64,000 nt of DNA from Microbacterium mitrae (GTDB taxonomy: Bacteria > Actinomycetota > Actinomycetes > Actinomycetales > Microbacteriaceae). Location: assembly GCF_008017445.1 (NCBI RefSeq), contig NZ_VRSW01000001.1, positions 186,001-250,000 of the forward strand, in the 5' to 3' direction. The notes under the pieces were generated by a model. It was not told the DNA's origin. It saw only the letters and a list, made by a program, of their open reading frames with translations, and did no database searches. The position numbers were made by a program, and so were the translations under genes. Positions 44,343-53,470 of the stretch are shown one piece after another. Position 1 is the stretch's first letter, and each line of letters opens with the position of its first letter.

Positions 44343-45092
44343 ATGTCAGACAGCGCCGCGCTACCCGCCATTTCCTGGGCGTCACCCATCGGCGTGTTTG
44401 ATCTGGAGACCACCGGCGTTGATGTCAGCACCGATCGCATCGTCACCGCTCACGTTGGCGTTCTCGACGCCAACGGTTTGGTACTTGAGTCGAAAAACTG
44501 GCTCGCGAACCCCGGCATTCCTATTCCCGAGCAGGCGACGGCCGTGCACGGCATCAGCACCGAGCGTGCGCGCCTTCACGGCCACCTCGCATCCGCCGTC
44601 GTCCGCGATGTGACTGAAGAGCTCCGCCGCCTGTTTCAGCAGGGCATTCCGGTGGTCGCCTTTAACGCCAACTACGATTTCTCGCTGCTGCTGGCCGAGT
44701 GCCACCGGCATGGGGTCGATCCGATTAGCGACCCCACACCCGTCATTGACCCGCTCGTGATGGACAAGGCGTTCGACCGTTACCGGCGGGGCAAGCGAAG
44801 GCTTACCGACGTTGCCGAACACTATGGCGTTGCTCTCGAAAACGCCCACGATGCGGCAGCAGACGCCCGGGCCGCTGGTCGCGTAGCCCAGGCTATCGCG
44901 CGGGAATACTCCAGCCTGATGCCAGGTACCGCGCGTGAGCTTCACACCAGGCAAATAGCGTGGGCTCGCTCCCAGGCCGCCAGCCTGACCGACTACTTCA
45001 TTCGCATCGGCCGCCTGGACGCCGATGAGGTGCTCGATGGTTCCTGGCCGGTGCGCTCCGGCGTCGTCGACGCCCAGCGCTCCCCCGCGTAG
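44343..45092 (+). CDS. DEDD-type 3'-5' exonuclease (DnaQ-like)
   Basis: Start at the ATG at 44343; the 76-codon extension overlaps the divergent hydrolase. 249 residues. ExoI motif FDLETTG (Asp20, Glu22), ExoII in FNANYDFSLL, and ExoIII in ENAHDAAADARAAGRV identify a DnaQ/epsilon-like nuclease with His-x4-Asp. The C-terminal 60 residues have no recognised domain. It may proofread or trim DNA or RNA; it is too short to be fused to a polymerase. Monocistronic. Confidence 0.92.
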   Translation: MSDSAALPAISWASPIGVFDLETTGVDVSTDRIVTAHVGVLDANGLVLESKNWLANPGIPIPEQATAVHGISTERARLHGHLASAVVRDVTEELRRLFQQGIPVVAFNANYDFSLLLAECHRHGVDPISDPTPVIDPLVMDKAFDRYRRGKRRLTDVAEHYGVALENAHDAAADARAAGRVAQAIAREYSSLMPGTARELHTRQIAWARSQAASLTDYFIRIGRLDADEVLDGSWPVRSGVVDAQRSPA

Positions 45093-45181
45093 TCTGCCGC
45101 CACGACTCCCGGAACCATCGGACCGCACAGCAATGCGTTCTTCGCGAAGGAGATCGGCGTTGCGATTCAGCGGATGAAACG

Positions 45182-45215
45182 ACGATGGGCCCCAGGGTTA
45201 CCTGGAGCCCATCGT
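45182..45215 (-). terminator. Terminator of rpmE2
   Basis: A 15-position stem (45182-45196 with 45201-45215, one mismatch, loop GTTA) starts 15 bases after the L31 stop. On the minus strand CGTTTC follows, so the U tract is short. Confidence 0.75.
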
Positions 45216-45229
45216 GCGAAGTACGAGAC

Positions 45230-45487
45230 TTACTTGGCTGCGCCGCCGAAGCCTGCGAAGCGCTGGTTGAACTTGTCGATACGACCAGCCGAGTCCATGA
45301 TGCGCTGCTTGCCCGTGTAGAACGGGTGCGAAGCGGAGGAGATTTCAACGTCGATGACCGGGTACTCCACGCCATCGAGCTCAATCGTCTTGTCGCTCGA
45401 AACAGTGGAACGGGTAAGGAACGTTTCGCCCGAACCGAGGTCGCGGAAAACGACGGCGTTGTACTCGGGGTGGATGTCAGTCTTCAT
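45230..45487 (-). CDS. rpmE2: 50S ribosomal protein L31 type B
   Basis: The ATG at 45487 with AAGGGA upstream gives 85 residues, the type B length; the longer frame adds unrelated sequence. [16 protein letters not shown] and [27 protein letters not shown] are family hallmarks. No cysteines are present, so this is the zinc-independent paralogue. Such genes are often repressed by Zur and swapped in under zinc limitation, but I see no clear Zur box in the 83 bases upstream. Confidence 0.96.
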   Translation of the reverse strand: MKTDIHPEYNAVVFRDLGSGETFLTRSTVSSDKTIELDGVEYPVIDVEISSASHPFYTGKQRIMDSAGRIDKFNQRFAGFGGAAK

Positions 45488-45570
45488 GGGGAATCCCTTG
45501 ATGAGGTTTGCGGTATTGGAAAAAAGATCAGAGGGTGGGTGGCACCAAGGATCGAGTCTATCAGATGGGG

Positions 45571-46353
45571 TCACACTGCGCGGGCAGCGAAACGTCCATC
45601 TTCTTTGGAGAGTCGAATTGGCAGGCCGAAGGTCGCGGCAAGCGTCTCTTCGGTCAGGGTTTCATCGAGCGGGCCGGCGGCGACAACGGCGCCATCACGC
45701 AGTAGGAGTGCGTGCGTGAACCCCACCGGGATCTCTTCGACGTGATGAGTGACCATGACCATCGCGGGTGTCGCCGGGGACTGAGCGTAGGCAGAAAGCA
45801 ACTGCAACAGGCCCTCGCGCGCCCCCAGATCCAGGCTCGCGGTCGGCTCGTCAAGCAACAGCATTTCGGGGTCGGTCATGACGGCGCGAGCAATCTGCAC
45901 GCGCTTTTGTTCGCCGTCGCTCAGTGTTCCGAACTGGCGGTCGGCGAGGTCGTCAATGCGCCAGTCGGAAAGCACGCGCTCGGCCCGCTTTTCGTCAATG
46001 CGCTCGTACTCCTCGTTCCAGCGGCCAAGAACGGAGTACGCGGCCGTCAAGATAACGTTTCGCACAGTCTCATCGGCCGGAATTTGCTTCGCCATTGCGG
46101 TGGAGGCAATGCCAATTCGCGGGCGCAAGTCAAACACGTCGGTGCGCCCCAATTGCTCATCCAGCACCTTCACGGTGCCAGATGACGGGTGCATCATCGC
46201 CGACGCTAGCCGCAGAATCGTGGTTTTTCCCGCACCGTTCGGGCCAAGAACAACCCAACGTTCGTTGCCTTCAACGCTCCAGGTCAGTGAATCGACAATA
46301 TTTCTGCCGTCTCGGCGCACGCTGGTATCGGTGAATTCAAGAACCAAGGACAT
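45571..46353 (-). CDS. ABC transporter ATP-binding protein (stand-alone)
   Basis: 260 residues. Walker A GPNGAGKT near 38-45, signature [14 protein letters not shown] near 148, Walker [12 protein letters not shown], and H-loop His in VTHHVEEIP. No membrane partner is adjacent: upstream is glgA and downstream rpmE2. The ModF/YlmA-like group contains similar single-ATPase proteins that lack an obvious permease. The transported substrate is unknown. Confidence 0.88.
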   Translation of the reverse strand: MSLVLEFTDTSVRRDGRNIVDSLTWSVEGNERWVVLGPNGAGKTTILRLASAMMHPSSGTVKVLDEQLGRTDVFDLRPRIGIASTAMAKQIPADETVRNVILTAAYSVLGRWNEEYERIDEKRAERVLSDWRIDDLADRQFGTLSDGEQKRVQIARAVMTDPEMLLLDEPTASLDLGAREGLLQLLSAYAQSPATPAMVMVTHHVEEIPVGFTHALLLRDGAVVAAGPLDETLTEETLAATFGLPIRLSKEDGRFAARAV

Positions 46354-46362
46354 ACGTTTAGC

Positions 46363-47559
46363 CTACCGGCTAGCCGCGGCGACCTTCTCGTACAACGCGC
46401 GTGTTTGCGCGGCAATCTGCTCCCAACTGAAGTCTTCGGTCGCACGCTTTCGCCCGGCCTCGCCGTACACTCGCGCCTGCTCTTCATCCGCGAGCACTTC
46501 GGCCAGCACCCGCGCGAGGTCTGCGACGAAAACATCCGGCTGCAACGGGGTACCGGTTCCGTCTGTTGCCTGCTCAATCGGAACCAGGCGCCCGGTAACG
46601 CCGTCGACAACAACCTCGGGAATTCCTCCGGTCGCGGTGCCAACAACAGCGGCGCCGCAGGCCATAGCCTCCAGGTTCACGATGCCGAGCGGCTCGTAAA
46701 TGGAGGGGCAAACGAAGGTTGTTGCGGAGGTGAGAATCGCCGACAGCTCGCGGCGCGGCAACATTTCTTCAATCCACACCACGCCGTCGCGGGTGGCGCG
46801 GAGATCTGCGACAAGGCCCCGAACCTCCTGCATGATTTCCGGCGTGTCGGGAGCGCCAGCGCACAGCACGATCTGAACGTCGTCGGGCAGCAACGCGACC
46901 GCGCGCAGCAGGTACGGCAGCCCCTTCTGCCGGGTGATACGCCCAACGAAGACGACGGAACGGCGGGCCGGGTCGATACCAAACCGCTCCAGCACCGAAG
47001 CATCGTCAACCGGGTGCCATTGCTCGACGTCGATGCCGTTGTAGATGACGTGCACCTTCTCAGGGTTAAGCGTTGGGTAGCTGCGCAAGATGTCTTCGCG
47101 CATTCCGCCGCTGACAGCGATGACGGCAGCCGCGTGTTCGTACGCGGTCTTTTCGATGTAGCTCGACACCGCATATCCGCCACCGAGCTGCTCCGCCTTC
47201 CATGGCCGCATCGGCTCGAGGCTGTGCGCGGTCACCACGTGCGGTACACCGTGCAACAGAGACGCGATATGCCCGGCGAAGTTGGCATACCACGTGTGCG
47301 AATGCACAACGTCGGTGCCCGCCATGTCTGTGACCATGGCTAGATCGACTCCCAGAGTCTGAATCGCAGGGTTCGCGTCGGCGAGATCGGCCGGAACCGC
47401 GTACCCCGTGGTTCCGTCTTCTTGACGCGGCTCGCCAAACGCACGAACCCGCACGCCTGTGCCGGTATTTCGGAGCGAACGCACCAGTTCAGCAACGTGA
47501 ACGCCGGCCCCTCCGTAGATGGCCGGTGGGTATTCTTTCGTGACAATGTCGACGCGCAT
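46363..47559 (-). CDS. glgA: Glycogen synthase, actinobacterial GT4 type (GlgA/GlgM)
   Basis: 398 residues, GT-B fold. N-terminal EYPPAIYGGAGVHVAELVRSL, HSHTWYANFAGHIASLLHGVPHVVTAHSLEPMRPWKAEQLGGGY near 105-150, and the nucleotide-sugar block SIYEPLGIVNLEAMACGAAVVGT near 290-315 with the GT4 E-x7-E. In mycobacteria the equivalent enzyme uses ADP-glucose to make maltose-1-phosphate (GlgM). Divergent from glgC, whose product it uses; only 46 bases separate the two starts. Confidence 0.94.
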   Translation of the reverse strand: MRVDIVTKEYPPAIYGGAGVHVAELVRSLRNTGTGVRVRAFGEPRQEDGTTGYAVPADLADANPAIQTLGVDLAMVTDMAGTDVVHSHTWYANFAGHIASLLHGVPHVVTAHSLEPMRPWKAEQLGGGYAVSSYIEKTAYEHAAAVIAVSGGMREDILRSYPTLNPEKVHVIYNGIDVEQWHPVDDASVLERFGIDPARRSVVFVGRITRQKGLPYLLRAVALLPDDVQIVLCAGAPDTPEIMQEVRGLVADLRATRDGVVWIEEMLPRRELSAILTSATTFVCPSIYEPLGIVNLEAMACGAAVVGTATGGIPEVVVDGVTGRLVPIEQATDGTGTPLQPDVFVADLARVLAEVLADEEQARVYGEAGRKRATEDFSWEQIAAQTRALYEKVAAASR

Positions 47560-47605
47560 GAAACGAACGCTAGTACATGTGGGCCTCTCCCCCTAGATTG
47601 GTCAC

Positions 47606-48850
47606 ATGCCAGCTGCACCAAAGATTCTGGGAATTGTCCTCGCCGGCGGCGAAGGAAAGCGATTGATGCCCTTGACTGCCGACCGCGCTAAGCCCGCGGT
47701 GCCCTTTGCAGGGCAGTACCGGCTCATCGACTTCGCGATCTCAAACCTGATTAATTCAGGCTTGCGGCAGATCGTTGTCCTCACGCAGTACAAGTCCCAT
47801 AGTCTCGATCGCCATATCTCCCAGACCTGGCGAATGTCCGCGTTGCTCAACTCCTATGTCGCATCGGTTCCGGCGCAGCAGCGCCTGGGCAAGCGGTGGT
47901 ACATGGGTTCAGCCGACGCCATTTTGCAGAGCATGAACCTCATCAACGACGAGAAGCCCGATTACGTCGTCGTGATCGGCGCCGATCACGTGTACCGCAT
48001 GGACTTTCAGCAGATGCTTGATGCGCACATCGAGTCTGGCGCGCGTGCCACCGTGGCTGGCATCCGCCAGCCCATCGGCATGGCCAACCAGTTCGGCGTG
48101 ATCGACGTTGACCCCGAACACCCCACGATGATTCGCGAGTTCTTGGAAAAGCCCGAAGAGGTCGTTGGGCTGCCGGATGCTTCGCACGAGATTCTCGCGT
48201 CGATGGGTAACTACATCTTCAACACCGACGCCCTGATTGAGGCCGTCGAGGCCGATGGTGAATTCCCGACCTCCAACCACGACATGGGTGGCGATATCGT
48301 CCCCTACTTCGTTGACCGCGCCGAAGCCGGTGTCTACGACATGGTGCGCAACGAGGTTCCGGGCTCAACGCCACGTGACCGCTGGTATTGGCGCGACGTG
48401 GGTACCATCGACTCGTTCTACGACGCCCACATGGACCTCATTTCGACGCTGCCGATCTTCAACCTCTACAACATGGAGTGGCCGATCTACTCGCAAGCGG
48501 TCAACTCGCCGCCCGCGAAGTTCGTGCGCGATGGCATCGGCCGGGTTGGCAATGCGTTTGACTCCATCGTTTCGTTGGGATCGGTATTGAGCGGAACGCA
48601 TCTCGAACACAGCGTGGTCGGGCCATGGACCCTCTCAGCCGGCGGATCGCTTATTCGCAACTCGGTGCTGTTCGACAACGTGCAAGTTGGCGAGAACGCC
48701 CGCGTCGAGCGCAGCATTCTCGACAAGAACGTGCGACTGCTCGACGGTGCGACTGTCGGCATTGACCGCGAACGTGACCTTGCTCGTGGATTCACGGTGA
48801 CCGAATCCGGAATCACGGTCGTCGGCAAGGGAACCATCGTCGAGGCGTAA
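47606..48850 (+). CDS. glgC: Glucose-1-phosphate adenylyltransferase
   Basis: 414 residues. The catalytic N-domain begins [30 protein letters not shown] (nucleotide-binding) and has the ADP-glucose motif FLEKP near 185. The C-terminal left-handed beta-helix has [23 protein letters not shown]. It makes ADP-glucose from glucose-1-phosphate and ATP. Divergent from glgA over 46 bases, so both promoters must overlap, which would let one regulator act on both. Confidence 0.97.
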   Translation: MPAAPKILGIVLAGGEGKRLMPLTADRAKPAVPFAGQYRLIDFAISNLINSGLRQIVVLTQYKSHSLDRHISQTWRMSALLNSYVASVPAQQRLGKRWYMGSADAILQSMNLINDEKPDYVVVIGADHVYRMDFQQMLDAHIESGARATVAGIRQPIGMANQFGVIDVDPEHPTMIREFLEKPEEVVGLPDASHEILASMGNYIFNTDALIEAVEADGEFPTSNHDMGGDIVPYFVDRAEAGVYDMVRNEVPGSTPRDRWYWRDVGTIDSFYDAHMDLISTLPIFNLYNMEWPIYSQAVNSPPAKFVRDGIGRVGNAFDSIVSLGSVLSGTHLEHSVVGPWTLSAGGSLIRNSVLFDNVQVGENARVERSILDKNVRLLDGATVGIDRERDLARGFTVTESGITVVGKGTIVEA

Positions 48851-48890
48851 CGATTCTCAGAGCGGGGCACGTGGCGAGTAGGCTCGCACC

Positions 48891-49514
48891 GTGCCCCGCT
48901 CTCTTGTTGTGCTTGACGCCGATTCCACGCTCATCCAGAACGAAGTCATTGAGCTTCTCGCCGATGAGGCCGGGCGCGGAGCCGAGGTGGCTGCCGCGAC
49001 CGAAGCCGCGATGCGTGGCGAGATCGATTTTGCGACGAGCCTACGCACCCGCGTTGCCGCTCTTGCCGGTGTTGACGTTGCCGCTTTCGAACGCGCACTC
49101 GCGCGAATCGTTCCGACCGCTGGCGTACGCGAAATGATTGCCACGGTGCACCAGCGCGGCGGAATTGTCGGCGTGGTATCCGGCGGATTCCACGAAATTC
49201 TTGACGTCGTCGCTCCCGACCTTGGCGTCGATGTCTGGCGAGCGAACCGGCTCGTCGTCGCAAACGGCGTGCTCACCGGCGAGGTTGACGGCGCAATTGT
49301 CGACGCGGCGGCAAAGGCTGGGTGGCTTCAGACCTGGGCTGGCGAATACGAAGCGACGGCAACGTTTGCCGTCGGCGATGGAGCCAACGATCTCGAGATG
49401 ATGAGCGCGGCCGATCTGGGGCTCGCCTTCAACGCCAAACCAACGGTGCGCGAGAAGGCGAACCTCGTGATCGGCCGCGTCGACCTGCGCGAGATCCTGC
49501 CGCTAATTCCCTAG
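48891..49514 (+). CDS. serB: Phosphoserine phosphatase SerB
   Basis: 207 residues from a GTG. HAD motif I is DADST at residues 9-13, followed by the SerB-specific IQNEVIELLADEAG and MRGEIDFATSLRTRVAAL (substrate-closing cap). Motif II is VSGGFHEI and motif IV is VGDGANDLEMM. There is no N-terminal ACT domain, unlike mycobacterial SerB2. It performs the last step of serine synthesis. Its stop and the fabG stop overlap in a single CTAG. Confidence 0.93.
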   Translation: MPRSLVVLDADSTLIQNEVIELLADEAGRGAEVAAATEAAMRGEIDFATSLRTRVAALAGVDVAAFERALARIVPTAGVREMIATVHQRGGIVGVVSGGFHEILDVVAPDLGVDVWRANRLVVANGVLTGEVDGAIVDAAAKAGWLQTWAGEYEATATFAVGDGANDLEMMSAADLGLAFNAKPTVREKANLVIGRVDLREILPLIP

Positions 49515-50221
49515 TGCCCCATACCCAGGCCGCCGTCGACCGGAATCACGGCGCCTGAAATGTAGGCAGCGTCGTCAGACGCGAGCCATGTCACAACGCC
49601 CGCGACCTCATCGGGGGACGCGAAGCGACCGGCAGGAATGCTCTTCTTGTATTCCTTCTGCGTGTCTTCGGGCAGCTCCGCCGTCATATCGGTCTCGATG
49701 AACCCGGGAGCCACGACGTTGGCAGTAATTCCGCGTGAACCCAATTCACGCGTCAGTGAGCGGGCAAAACCGACCAGCGCTGCCTTTGACGACGAATAGT
49801 TGATCTGGCCGGCGCCACCGTAGAGGCCGACAACCGACGAGATCAGAATCACGCGACCAAACTTCGCCTTCAACATGCCCTTCGATGCGCGCTTGACGAC
49901 GCGGAAGGTTCCGCCCAAGTTGGTGTCGACAACGGTGTCGAAATCTTCTTCCGACATGCGAAGCAGGAGCATGTCACGGGTGATTCCGGCGTTCGCAACC
50001 ACGATCTCCACCGGCCCCAGCTGCGCCTCGACCTCGGTAAACGCGGCGTCAAGCGCGGCCGAGTCGGTGACATCGGCACGAACGGTAAGCGTGCCCATGG
50101 GCCCTTCGCCCGAGCGGGCGGTGACGGCGACTCGGTAGCCGTCGCGAACAAAACGCTCCGCAATCGCGCGGCCGATACCGCGGTTTCCTCCAGTGACCAA
50201 GACAACGCGAGACGCGGACAT
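49511..50221 (-). CDS. fabG: 3-oxoacyl-ACP reductase FabG-type SDR
   Basis: 236 residues with a good ribosome site (GGAGG). TGGNRGIG at residues 10-17 binds NADP(H), NAG motif at VVANAGI, catalytic ISSVVG Ser, and the catalytic YSSSKAAL Tyr-Lys. The end (GAVIPVDGGLGMGH) is typical of FabG. It should reduce 3-oxoacyl-ACP in fatty-acid synthesis. Only one such gene is here; no acyl-carrier-protein or condensing enzyme is adjacent. Divergent from the DUF3099 gene. Confidence 0.93.
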   Translation of the reverse strand: MSASRVVLVTGGNRGIGRAIAERFVRDGYRVAVTARSGEGPMGTLTVRADVTDSAALDAAFTEVEAQLGPVEIVVANAGITRDMLLLRMSEEDFDTVVDTNLGGTFRVVKRASKGMLKAKFGRVILISSVVGLYGGAGQINYSSSKAALVGFARSLTRELGSRGITANVVAPGFIETDMTAELPEDTQKEYKKSIPAGRFASPDEVAGVVTWLASDDAAYISGAVIPVDGGLGMGH

Positions 50222-50309
50222 TATTCATCCTCCGAATAGGGAAACAACGTCATCAGCCTACTGGTCGAGCGCCGTTCAGCACGGCAATCACGCGTATCCT
50301 GGAGACACC

Positions 50310-50684
50310 GTGAAGAAACGCACCAACACTCCGTCAGCGACTTCGCTTCCGGTCGCGCCGCGCACCGAAGCCGATGGCCGAGTGCGCCAATACGTCATCA
50401 CGATGTCGATCCGCACGGCGTGCGTCATCCTGGTGTTTGCGGTACAGCCGCTCGGCTGGTGGACGTGGATTTTCGCCATCGGTGCGGCGTTTCTCCCGTA
50501 CATTGCCGTCGTCTTCGCGAACACTCCGGCACCCGAAGACGTGGCAGGAATTGAATCGCCCGACCGTCAACTAACGCAAGCCGCGCCTGCCGTCCCGGCG
50601 CAGCCGGAGGTTCCGCCCGTCATCATGATCCGCGAGACTCCGCCGCCCGCAGGCGGAACGGCCGAGAAGCCTGGAGCGGCATGA
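50310..50684 (+). CDS. DUF3099 domain membrane protein
   Basis: I place the start at the GTG at 50310 with GGAG five bases upstream; earlier in-frame codons lie in the divergent promoter region of fabG. 124 residues. Two adjacent membrane helices (about residues 35-75, with GWWTWIFAIGAAFLPYIAVVF) are followed by a Pro-rich cytoplasmic tail. DUF3099 is a small actinobacterial membrane family of unknown role. It overlaps the next gene by four bases, in a triplet with SURF1. Confidence 0.85.
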   Translation: MKKRTNTPSATSLPVAPRTEADGRVRQYVITMSIRTACVILVFAVQPLGWWTWIFAIGAAFLPYIAVVFANTPAPEDVAGIESPDRQLTQAAPAVPAQPEVPPVIMIRETPPPAGGTAEKPGAA

Positions 50685-50905
50685 TCGGCTTCACTCCCCC
50701 GGCCGACTCGTGTTCGCGTGCCGGATGCAACCAGAAAGCCACCGTACGCTTGGAGTGGAGCAACCCCCGCATCCATCGCGACGGCCGCACCAAGACCTGG
50801 CTCGCGTGCGACGATCACGCCGCCTATCTCGAAGAATTTCTTCGAGCTCGAAACTTTCCTGTTTCGACCGCGCCGCACGACGCCAAAGGACCCGTAGATG
50901 AGTAA
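50681..50905 (+). CDS. Small Cys-containing protein (zinc-knuckle-like), unknown function
   Basis: 74 residues. Cysteines occur as C-x4-C near the N-terminus (CSRAGC) and C-D-D-H in the middle (ACDDHAAYLEEFLRAR), with a Trp/Arg-rich stretch between them. Four ligands of this type could bind one metal. It overlaps both DUF3099 (ATGA) and SURF1 (8 bases), so all three are translated as a unit. Short proteins of this form lie beside SURF1 in related actinobacteria by my recollection. A role in cytochrome oxidase assembly is only a guess from position. Confidence 0.8.
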   Translation: MIGFTPPADSCSRAGCNQKATVRLEWSNPRIHRDGRTKTWLACDDHAAYLEEFLRARNFPVSTAPHDAKGPVDE

Positions 50906-51707
50906 GAACCCGTTCATTCGATGGACGATCTACGTTGGCGTTGCCATTGTTTTCGCCATCGTGTGCGGTTTTCTCGCCAACTGGCAGTTTGACCGCAGCG
51001 AGGGTCGCAACGAAGAGATCGCCATCGTCGAGCAGAACTATGAGCGTGAGCCGGTACCGTTCGATGAGGCCGTCGCCGACAGCGACGTCTTTGATCCACA
51101 GACCGAATGGCTGCCTGTCACCCTCGAAGGGCACTACCTCGTCGGTGAGCAGCTACTGGCCCGCAATCGCCCGCACGGCGGCAGCAGCGCCTTTGAGGTG
51201 CTCGTTCCGTTTGAGCTCACCGACGGGCGCATCATCATCGTGAACCGTGGCTGGGTGGCGCCGGGTGAGGGGCCGCTGCCCGACTATATTCCGGAACCAC
51301 CAAGCGAAGAGTCCGTGACCGTCGTGGTGCGGCTTCGTCCGACCGAAATGGTGCCGCGCTCGGGTCGCGGGGCTCCCGAGGGGCAGGTTCCGACCATCAA
51401 CCTGCCTGCGATCGCGGAGATCACGGGTGAAAACACCATCACCACGGTGTACGGCCTCATGGTGAGTGAAAATCCCGCGGTCGCCGACGTGCCGCACAAG
51501 GTTGACCCGCCCACCGAAGACCCAGGGCCACACCTTTCCTATGCGATCCAGTGGATCCTTTTCGCGATCATGGGTTTCATCTTCATCATTTACATCATCC
51601 GCACCGAGCGGGCACAGCGGCGTGAAGACGCCGGCGGCCCCGCGGTCAAGGTCAAGCGCCGACGCGACGCCGACGCCGAGCAAGAAGACGCGCTGCTTGA
51701 TGCGTAA
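50898..51707 (+). CDS. SURF1 family cytochrome oxidase biogenesis protein
   Basis: 269 residues. Membrane helix 1 is residues 8-27 (WTIYVGVAIVFAIVCGFLAN), the family signature follows as WQFDRSEGRNEE, and LLARNRPHGGSSAFEVLVPFEL and NRGWVAPGEGPLPD lie in the extracytoplasmic domain. Helix 2 is near 212-232 (WILFAIMGFIFIIYII). It probably aids haem A insertion into COX subunit I. CtaA and CtaB, which make haem A, are elsewhere in this window at about 61-63 kb. Confidence 0.93.
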   Translation: MSKNPFIRWTIYVGVAIVFAIVCGFLANWQFDRSEGRNEEIAIVEQNYEREPVPFDEAVADSDVFDPQTEWLPVTLEGHYLVGEQLLARNRPHGGSSAFEVLVPFELTDGRIIIVNRGWVAPGEGPLPDYIPEPPSEESVTVVVRLRPTEMVPRSGRGAPEGQVPTINLPAIAEITGENTITTVYGLMVSENPAVADVPHKVDPPTEDPGPHLSYAIQWILFAIMGFIFIIYIIRTERAQRREDAGGPAVKVKRRRDADAEQEDALLDA

Positions 51708-51713
51708 ACGACA

Positions 51714-51742
51714 ATAGGCGGCCCCACACCGGAACCGCCTAT
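51714..51742. terminator. Convergent hairpin between SURF1 and ABC-F genes
   Basis: An 8-bp perfect stem ATAGGCGG/CCGCCTAT (51714-51721 with 51735-51742) encloses a 13-base loop carrying a CGGAACC motif. It lies 7 bases after the SURF1 stop. It has no T tract. Confidence 0.5.
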
Positions 51743-51758
51743 CACCATCGCGCGGGTG

Positions 51759-53357
51759 TTATGCCAGGGCGATGAGGTCTTGGTATTCCTTGCTCCAGAT
51801 GTCTTCGACACCGTCGGGCAGAATAAGCACGCGCTCCGGGTTGAGCGCGGCGACCGCGCCCTCATCGTGCGAAACCAGCACCACGGCACCCTCATAGTGC
51901 GCGAGGGCGCCCAAAATCTCTTCGCGCGAAGCCGGGTCCAGGTTGTTCGTCGGCTCATCAAGCAACAGCATGTTTGCGCTGGAGACCACAAGCGTTGCGA
52001 GCGACAGACGCGTCTTCTCGCCGCCGGAGAGAACCCCGGCAGGCTTTAGCACATCGTCGCCGGTGAACAGGAACGAGCCCAGCACCTTTCGCGCCTCGGT
52101 CTCGTTGATGTCGGGGGCAGCCGACATCATGTTCTCCAGTACCGAACGGTTGACATCGAGGTTCTCGTGCTCCTGCGCGTAGTACCCGATCTTCAACCCG
52201 TGCCCTGGTTCCAATGATCCGGTGTCTGGCTTATCGACGCCCGCGAGGATGCGCAGCATCGTGGTCTTTCCGGCACCGTTAAGGCCCAGAATCACGACGC
52301 GTGAGCCGCGGTCGATTGCCAGATCGACATCGGTGAAGATCTCCAGCGACCCATACGACTTCGACAGGCCCTGCGCCATGAGCGGCGTCTTGCCACACGG
52401 CGCGGGCTTGGGAAAGCGCAGCTTCGCGACGCGGTCAACCTGACGAACCTCATCGAGCCCCTGCAGCAGCTTCTCCGCCCGCGCCACCATCTGGTGAGCT
52501 GCCGCAGCCTTCGACGCCTTGGCGCCAAATCGCGCGGCTTGCATCTGCAGCTGGGTTGCCTTTTTCTCGGCGTTCGCGCGTTCCTTCTTGCGTCGATCCT
52601 CATCGGCAACACGCTGGCGGAGGTAGTTCTTCCAGTTCATGTTGTAGAGGTCGATCGTCTGCCGGTTGGCGTCGAGGTAGAACACCCGGTTGACCGTTTC
52701 GCCGACCAGGTCAACATCGTGGCTGATCACAATGAGACCGCCACGGTAGGTCTTCAAGAATTCGCGAAGCCACACCACCGAGTCGGCGTCGAGGTGGTTG
52801 GTGGGCTCGTCAAGAATCATGGTCTCGGCGTCGCTGAACAGAATGCGCGCGAGTTCAATACGACGACGCTGACCGCCCGAGAGCGTCTTCAACGGCTGAT
52901 CGAGAATGCGGTCAGGAAGCGAGAGGTTGTGCGCAATCGACGCCGCCTCTGCCTCCGCGGCGTAGCCGCCGAGCGCCTCGAACCGCTCCATGACGTTGGC
53001 ATACTTACGCATAGCGCGCTCCGCCACGGCCGGGTCATCCGACGCCATTTTGGCGGTGTGTTCCGCCATGCTGACCTGGAGCGAGCCGAGGCCGCGGGCA
53101 TCGAGAATGCGCGTGCGTGCCAGCATCTCCGGGTCGCCGGTGCGCGGGTCTTGGGGCAGATAACCCAGTTCACCTGAGCGGGTGACGGAACCATCAGACG
53201 GAATGAGATCGCCCGCGAGCACCTTTGTCAGAGTCGTCTTGCCTGCGCCGTTACGCCCAACAAGACCAATCTTGTCGCCCGGGCCAACGCGGAAGGTCAC
53301 GTTCTCCATGAGCAGGCGTGCTCCGACGCGAATCTCCAGACCTTGTACGGCAAGCAC
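51759..53357 (-). CDS. ABC-F family ATPase (translation factor type)
   Basis: 532 residues with two full nucleotide-binding domains. The first has GLVGRNGAGKTT near 33 and LSGGQRRRIELARILFSDAETMILDEPTNHLDADS; the second has ILGLNGAGKTT near 353 and [34 protein letters not shown] basic linker of about 80 residues (KKERANAEKKATQLQMQAARF) lies between them; no membrane domain is present. This is the ABC-F architecture of ribosome-acting factors such as EttA/Uup. Which member of the family it is cannot be told from sequence. Confidence 0.93.
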   Translation of the reverse strand: MLAVQGLEIRVGARLLMENVTFRVGPGDKIGLVGRNGAGKTTLTKVLAGDLIPSDGSVTRSGELGYLPQDPRTGDPEMLARTRILDARGLGSLQVSMAEHTAKMASDDPAVAERAMRKYANVMERFEALGGYAAEAEAASIAHNLSLPDRILDQPLKTLSGGQRRRIELARILFSDAETMILDEPTNHLDADSVVWLREFLKTYRGGLIVISHDVDLVGETVNRVFYLDANRQTIDLYNMNWKNYLRQRVADEDRRKKERANAEKKATQLQMQAARFGAKASKAAAAHQMVARAEKLLQGLDEVRQVDRVAKLRFPKPAPCGKTPLMAQGLSKSYGSLEIFTDVDLAIDRGSRVVILGLNGAGKTTMLRILAGVDKPDTGSLEPGHGLKIGYYAQEHENLDVNRSVLENMMSAAPDINETEARKVLGSFLFTGDDVLKPAGVLSGGEKTRLSLATLVVSSANMLLLDEPTNNLDPASREEILGALAHYEGAVVLVSHDEGAVAALNPERVLILPDGVEDIWSKEYQDLIALA

Positions 53358-53470
53358 AGCGAACTCTCGATTCTTTTGACGAAGGGGATAACTGGGCTTC
53401 GCGCCCAGCCCCCCAGTCTAGTTCGCGGTGACTCCCCCTCTGACCATTTATCTGTGACTGGAGAATATCT

